Shown here one piece after another: positions 40,128 to 44,184 of a stretch of DNA of 44,184 nt. The notes under the pieces were generated by a model that saw only the letters and a program-made list of their open reading frames with translations, searched no databases and was not told the origin of the DNA. The DNA comes from Candidatus Limosilactobacillus merdipullorum (GTDB lineage Bacteria; Bacillota; Bacilli; Lactobacillales; Lactobacillaceae). A program made the position numbers and the translations under genes. Every line of letters begins with the position of its first letter. Within the stretch, counting starts at the first letter, position 1. The stretch spans positions 1 to 44,184 of the forward strand of contig DXGK01000031.1 in NCBI GenBank assembly GCA_019113965.1, written 5' to 3'.

Positions 40128-40444
40128 GCTCTTTTTTCTGCCTGCCGCATTTTTAACAAGCGGTGACGCAATTTTACCAGTTGGACTCCGTGGGCAGCCA
40201 GGAAGGCCACCTTCTTGGATCGCGACTGGTGCTTAAAGTGGTACTCGGCGCTCAGTGCATCGTGCTTGCTATCAAACTGCTGGTAATAGGCCAGTTGCAA
40301 GGGGTGGCGGCTCTTTACCCGGGTGTACTTGGCCCCCTCATATGCCTGGTGGGTCCGGAACCGCCTCTGGACATCATTGGTAAAGCCACCGTAAAGCGAG
40401 TCGTCAGCACAGTATAAGACGTAGAAATAGTAATGCTTAGCCAT
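40124..40444 (-). CDS. GIY-YIG nuclease superfamily protein (YazA-like)
   Basis: [38 protein letters not shown]. Confidence 0.93.
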   Translation of the reverse strand: MAKHYYFYVLYCADDSLYGGFTNDVQRRFRTHQAYEGAKYTRVKSRHPLQLAYYQQFDSKHDALSAEYHFKHQSRSKKVAFLAAHGVQLVKLRHRLLKMRQAEKRA

Positions 40445-41189
40445 TGAGCATCGCCTTCACCGCTGGTGAGTACTCGGCACCCTGGTGGACAATCAATGGT
40501 GATGCCACCTTGAGGCCGCCTGCCTTGCCGTCCTTAATCGCTTCGATCACTACCATGTTGGCCTCCCGCCCCTCACGCGGATAAATAAACTGAATACGCT
40601 TCGGCACTAACCGGGCAGCGGTCAGCTTGTCGAGGATTTCCACTAACCGCCCCGGACGGTGAACCAGGTAGCCGTGTCCGTTCATCTTCAAGAGTCCACT
40701 CATCCGGTCCACGACGGTCGCCAAGTTGGTCTTGATTTCGTGGCGGGCGATGGCCAGGTACTGGTTGGGGTTCTTTTCACTGTTCGGCAGGTCAGCAAAG
40801 TACGGCGGGTTGCAAACCACCACGTCGGCGCTGTCTTTAGGAACTGACTGGTACACGTTGGCCAGGTCGTCAACCACCACGCTGTAGCGGTCGGTCAATC
40901 CATTAAGGTCAATGCTGCGGGTCGCCATGTCGGCCAGGCGCGGTTGAATTTCGACTTCGGTGATGTGGCCACCTAATTTCTGGTGTAAAAAGAGCCCCAC
41001 CGCCCCGTTGCCGGCGCACAGGTCGACAGTTTTTAGCTTGTGGCGGTGGTTCTCACGGACAAAATGAGCTAAAATGACGGCATCGAGCGAAAAGGCAAAG
41101 ACTTCCTGGCTCTGAATGATTTTGATGTTGGCAGCCGGCAGTTCATCGATTCGCTCGCCAGACTTTAATAGGTTTGATTGACTTGTCAT
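40437..41189 (-). CDS. tRNA1(Val) (adenine(37)-N6)-methyltransferase-like (YabB/TrmN6 family)
   Basis: [17 protein letters not shown] motif and [10 protein letters not shown] (NPPY); ATG at 41189. Confidence 0.92.
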   Translation of the reverse strand: MTSQSNLLKSGERIDELPAANIKIIQSQEVFAFSLDAVILAHFVRENHRHKLKTVDLCAGNGAVGLFLHQKLGGHITEVEIQPRLADMATRSIDLNGLTDRYSVVVDDLANVYQSVPKDSADVVVCNPPYFADLPNSEKNPNQYLAIARHEIKTNLATVVDRMSGLLKMNGHGYLVHRPGRLVEILDKLTAARLVPKRIQFIYPREGREANMVVIEAIKDGKAGGLKVASPLIVHQGAEYSPAVKAMLNG

Positions 41190-41203
41190 AGGTCCCTCCG
41201 GGG

Positions 41204-41219
41204 TTGAAACTTGTTTCAA
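41204..41219. promoter_or_regulatory. Inverted repeat TTGAAAC-TT-GTTTCAA overlapping the predicted plsC -35
   Basis: 7-bp arms; first arm doubles as -35 TTGAAA, 17 bp before CATACT (41227-41232). Confidence 0.5.
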
Positions 41220-41259
41220 GATTCGTCATACTAATTGAAAAACGCTAGGGGAAGAGAGA

Positions 41260-41895
41260 ATGTATCGCTTTTTAATCCACTTAGTAAATCCTATCTTAAC
41301 GCTAATTAATGGCCGGGCCCAAATCGTTCACAAGGACCGCCTGCCGAAAGGCAATTACATCTTAGTGGCGCCGCACCGGACCTGGATGGACCCGGTCCTC
41401 TTGGCCATTGCTGCTTATCCCAAGGAATTTAGCTTCATGGCCAAGGAAGAACTGTTCGGTAATAAATTCACTAACTGGTTCCTCCGCAAACTGCACGCCT
41501 TCCCGGTTAACCGGAAGCACCCGGGCATGTCGGCAATTAAGAAGCCGATCAACCTGCTGAAAAAAAGTGACCTGTCGACGATCATTTTTCCCAGTGGTTC
41601 TCGTTACTCTTCAAAACTCAAGGGTGGTGCCCTACTGATCGCCAAGTTGGCCAACGTGCCGCTGGTCCCGGCAGTCTACCAGGGGCCATTAAGTTTGGGC
41701 GCCCTGTGGACCCGCAAGAAGCGGCGCATTGCCTTTGGTGAGCCAATCACGATTGAACGCCACAAGAGGCTCGACGACGACTACCAGCACCAGCTGGAAG
41801 AACAGCTGCAACAGGCCTTCGATGACCTCGACCACGAACTGGACCCGTCGTTCAAGTACGTGATACCGCCAAAACCCAAGGATGACGATTTTTAG
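41260..41895 (+). CDS. plsC: 1-acyl-sn-glycerol-3-phosphate acyltransferase
   Basis: LVAPHRTWMDPVLLAIAA (HxxxxD) and FPSGSRYSSKLKGGALLIAK. Confidence 0.9.
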   Translation: MYRFLIHLVNPILTLINGRAQIVHKDRLPKGNYILVAPHRTWMDPVLLAIAAYPKEFSFMAKEELFGNKFTNWFLRKLHAFPVNRKHPGMSAIKKPINLLKKSDLSTIIFPSGSRYSSKLKGGALLIAKLANVPLVPAVYQGPLSLGALWTRKKRRIAFGEPITIERHKRLDDDYQHQLEEQLQQAFDDLDHELDPSFKYVIPPKPKDDDF

Positions 41896-41908
41896 TGAAA
41901 GACAGAAA

Positions 41909-41942
41909 GAAGGGAGTCGCTGCGCGACTCCCTTTATTTTTA
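41909..41942. terminator. Intrinsic terminator between plsC and yneF
   Basis: AGGGAGTCGC-tgc-GCGACTCCCT-TTATTTTT. Confidence 0.88.
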
Positions 41943-41943
41943 C

Positions 41944-42171
41944 TTATTTGTTAGCTTTCTTTGCTTGGGTCTTCATCATCTGCATCATCTGGTGCAGCTT
42001 ACGGTTGGATGGCTTCTGCCCCATTTGCATCATCATCGTCCGCAGCATGTCTTCAGTAATCGGCGGGTTGTTACGCAGGTAGTTTTCCATGTAACGACGT
42101 GCGCCGAAGAAACCGATCACGATGCCGACAAGCAGCGCGATGATGATGAAAAGAATTGTTAAACCGGACAC
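41944..42171 (-). CDS. yneF: YneF family membrane protein
   Basis: [63 protein letters not shown]. Confidence 0.92.
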   Translation of the reverse strand: MSGLTILFIIIALLVGIVIGFFGARRYMENYLRNNPPITEDMLRTMMMQMGQKPSNRKLHQMMQMMKTQAKKANK

Positions 42172-42251
42172 TATCTTTTTCCTCCTTGAAATTACGATTC
42201 ACTCAACTATCTTACACAATCTGAGCGGTCTTGAAAAGGATAATTATTAAC

Positions 42252-42503
42252 TTAGTCCTTTCTGAGACCACTTTCACGTTGGATTTTCCGCAATTTCTCT
42301 GGGGTAACGTCATGCCCCTCCTTGTCCACAAACTTGGTGTGTTCAAGGTTGTTCTTGAAGGCAGCCCGGAAGTTTGCCAGGTACTGCTGGCGAAGCTTCT
42401 CCCGTTCCTTCTTTTCTTCAGCCGTCAGGCCCTCGTCCTTATTCTTTTTAGCCAATTCATTGATTCGTTTCAGTAGCTTGTCTTGTTCATTTTCGCTTGC
42501 CAT
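42252..42503 (-). CDS. DUF896 family protein (YnzC-like)
   Basis: LLKRINELAKKNKDEGLTAEEKKEREKLRQQYLANFRAAFKNNLEHTKFVDKEGHDVTPEKL. Confidence 0.93.
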   Translation of the reverse strand: MASENEQDKLLKRINELAKKNKDEGLTAEEKKEREKLRQQYLANFRAAFKNNLEHTKFVDKEGHDVTPEKLRKIQRESGLRKD

Positions 42504-42581
42504 AATCGCACCTCATCCCTCTGATCATTGCCTTAAGTGTACAAAAGGCGGCCCTAATATTCAAGAAGGCGACTTTTTATT

Positions 42582-42595
42582 CGAACATACGTTTG
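42582..42595. promoter_or_regulatory. LexA/SOS box (CGAACATACGTTTG)
   Basis: Exact match to the Bacillus-type SOS box CGAACRNRYGTTYG; overlaps candidate -35 TTGAAG (42593-42598) with -10 TAAAAT (42615-42620). Confidence 0.92.
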
Positions 42596-42651
42596 AAGAT
42601 GCCCTAATTTATGATAAAATACTATTAAATAATCTGTAAACGGGGTGCATT

Positions 42652-43278
42652 ATGGCAAAGTCAGGACAAAATAAGCAAATGGCCGTGCTGAGCTTTATCT
42701 ACCAGCAAGTCAAGGATCACGGTTATCCGCCGACGGTCCGGGAGATCTGTGCGGCAGTTGGTCTGTCCTCGACCTCGACCGTCCACGGGCATATCAACCG
42801 TCTGATCGGCAAGGGGCTCTTACAACGGGACCCGTCCAAGCCGCGAGCACTGGAAATCACCCCGGTCGGTCAGGAGGTTCTCGGGGTCAAGCCACATAGC
42901 GACAAGATGCCTTTACTGGGAACCGTTGCCGCCGGGCAACCGATTCTGGCCGACCAAAACATCACCGACTACTACCCCGTTCCGCCAACGATGAACGACC
43001 ACGACGACCTGTTCATGCTGGAGATCCACGGCAACAGTATGGTCAACATGGGGATCTTAAACGGTGACAAGGTCATTGTCCGTCGTCAGGAAACCGCCGA
43101 AAATGGCGAGGTGGTGATCGCGATGACCGAAGACAACGAAGCCACCTGCAAGCGGTTCTACAAGGAAAACGGCCACTACCGCCTGCAACCGGAAAACGAC
43201 GACATGGCCCCGATCATCCTCGACCGCGTCAGCATCCTTGGCAAAGTGGTTGGGCTGATGCGCGATACGATCGATTAA
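42652..43278 (+). CDS. lexA: SOS repressor LexA
   Basis: [58 protein letters not shown]; peptidase S24 region [23 protein letters not shown]. Confidence 0.97.
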   Translation: MAKSGQNKQMAVLSFIYQQVKDHGYPPTVREICAAVGLSSTSTVHGHINRLIGKGLLQRDPSKPRALEITPVGQEVLGVKPHSDKMPLLGTVAAGQPILADQNITDYYPVPPTMNDHDDLFMLEIHGNSMVNMGILNGDKVIVRRQETAENGEVVIAMTEDNEATCKRFYKENGHYRLQPENDDMAPIILDRVSILGKVVGLMRDTID

Positions 43279-43458
43279 ATGAAAAACCGGGAGAAATTCG
43301 AAGTCTGGTTTGCCTTAGCACTTGGTCTAGGCATCCTCCTCACCTTCCTTTACCTATTTTTAATTAAAAAAGATTATTTCGGTGGGTTTCTGCTGATGGT
43401 GGCCATTTTTGTTCTGAATTGGCTCATCAAGCAAATCTACTTCTCAATGAAACATTAA
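43279..43458 (+). CDS. Unannotated 59-aa small membrane protein directly downstream of lexA
   Basis: ATG abuts the lexA stop (TAAATG). Manual translation MKNREKFEVWFALALGLGILLTFLYLFLIKKDYFGGFLLMVAIFVLNWLIKQIYFSMKH*; two hydrophobic segments; below the 60-aa cutoff apparent in the ORF track. Confidence 0.7.
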   Translation: MKNREKFEVWFALALGLGILLTFLYLFLIKKDYFGGFLLMVAIFVLNWLIKQIYFSMKH

Positions 43459-43486
43459 TTTTTAAAAAACTAGTTAATTAGCCACA

Positions 43487-43532
43487 ATAAACCACCAATA
43501 GCATCCGTCCAAATGCTTATTGGTGGTTTTTC
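43487..43532. terminator. Bidirectional intrinsic terminator
   Basis: AAACCACCAATAGCA...TGCTTATTGGTGGTTTTTC. Confidence 0.87.
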
Positions 43533-43556
43533 TATAAATTCATAATCATTCATGCA

Positions 43557-44184
43557 CTAAAAACTTTTCCGGCTAAAGATCCAGTAAGCCAGGCTTAGGA
43601 AAATAATTGTATAACAAACCGTCCCTGTTAGTAGCTGAGCATTACTCAACATCGAAGTGACGTGATATGTCGCGTAATTATAATATTGCGTGGTTAAGTT
43701 CAGCATGTTGAAAGGATTCCAACGCACAATCCGACTCGGCCCCACGTGAGCTAACAATAAGTCCGAGGATAGCCCTGTCCCCATGAAAATAATCAGGGCG
43801 TTAATGGTAATTACTGCAGTATTGGAATTGATCAGGCACGAGAATAAGCAGATCAGGCTGATAATCAGTGTTGACGTAATAAGGTCGACCCCCGTCGTCG
43901 CAAACATGTTGACCACTAATGGCTGGTGATATTTGTAAATAGCTGTCCAGTCAACCGGTGCGTTGATCAGAGGCACAATGTTGAGTAGTACCGTTAAAAT
44001 CATCGCCGCGATGTGCAAAACGAGGTTGTAAAGCAATAGGGTGATGAATTTACCAAAGAAGACAGCCGAGCGACTGCTCGATCGGTACATCAGTGAAATA
44101 ATCGTCCCATGCTGGAATTCCATGGAAAACATGGTCGAACCCACAATCACTAAAAGCAGCATAATGATGGCACTCGAATCATAA
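43557..44184 (-). CDS. ABC-2 type transporter permease-like membrane protein, 5' end truncated by window
   Basis: Frame stays open upstream of the listed ATG to the window edge (YDSSAIIMLLLVIVGSTMFSMEFQHGTIISLMYRSSSRSAVFFGKFITLLLYN...); multiple TM helices and EFQHGTI motif. Confidence 0.75.
   Translation of the reverse strand, partial: YDSSAIIMLLLVIVGSTMFSMEFQHGTIISLMYRSSSRSAVFFGKFITLLLYNLVLHIAAMILTVLLNIVPLINAPVDWTAIYKYHQPLVVNMFATTGVDLITSTLIISLICLFSCLINSNTAVITINALIIFMGTGLSSDLLLAHVGPSRIVRWNPFNMLNLTTQYYNYATYHVTSMLSNAQLLTGTVCYTIIFLSLAYWIFSRKSF

Noticed and set aside
1-44184. CRISPR arrays, transposases, prophage, toxin-antitoxin, restriction or tRNA/rRNA genes
   Set aside because: None seen: no regularly spaced repeats, no recognisable mobile-element proteins, and no tRNA-like or rRNA-like segments on reading; a dedicated tRNAscan/Rfam run was not possible.

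Overview
The window is a chromosomal segment, mostly core genes, from a lactic acid bacterium. Gene content and protein sequence suggest a Limosilactobacillus/Lactobacillus-like genome; this is inferred from the sequence only, with no database search. Most genes are on the minus strand. From left to right: a truncated CPA2 cation/H+ antiporter; a divergent C69 dipeptidase (+); a tight minus-strand cluster (6-phosphogluconate-dehydrogenase-like/HIBADH oxidoreductase, metallophosphoesterase, orphan PTS EIIC-like protein, DUF915-type alpha/beta hydrolase); a YjeM-like APC permease; lepA; adhE; the hrcA-grpE-dnaK-dnaJ heat-shock operon with a CIRCE element; an uncharacterised divergent + strand ORF; a TrmH/SpoU methyltransferase; ribF-truB; rbfA-infB-ylxQ-ylxR-nusA-rimP; polC-proS-rseP-cdsA-uppS; frr-pyrH; tsf-rpsB; a GIY-YIG/tRNA methyltransferase pair; plsC (+); yneF; DUF896 (ynzC-like); lexA (+) with a perfect SOS box; an unlisted 59-aa two-TM ORF joined to lexA; and a truncated ABC-2 permease. 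I found no rRNA, tRNA, CRISPR array, transposase, prophage or large accessory island, and no clear new multi-gene system. The most interesting signals are (1) a ~190-nt structured 5' leader of uppS with mutually exclusive hairpins over the Shine-Dalgarno, (2) the 59-aa membrane ORF directly after lexA, (3) promoter plus intrinsic-terminator (attenuator-like) leaders before rimP-nusA and between rpsB and tsf, (4) a small ORF sharing the CIRCE region with hrcA, and (5) several operator-like repeats (19-bp tandem duplication, plsC inverted repeat, Rex-like site at adhE).
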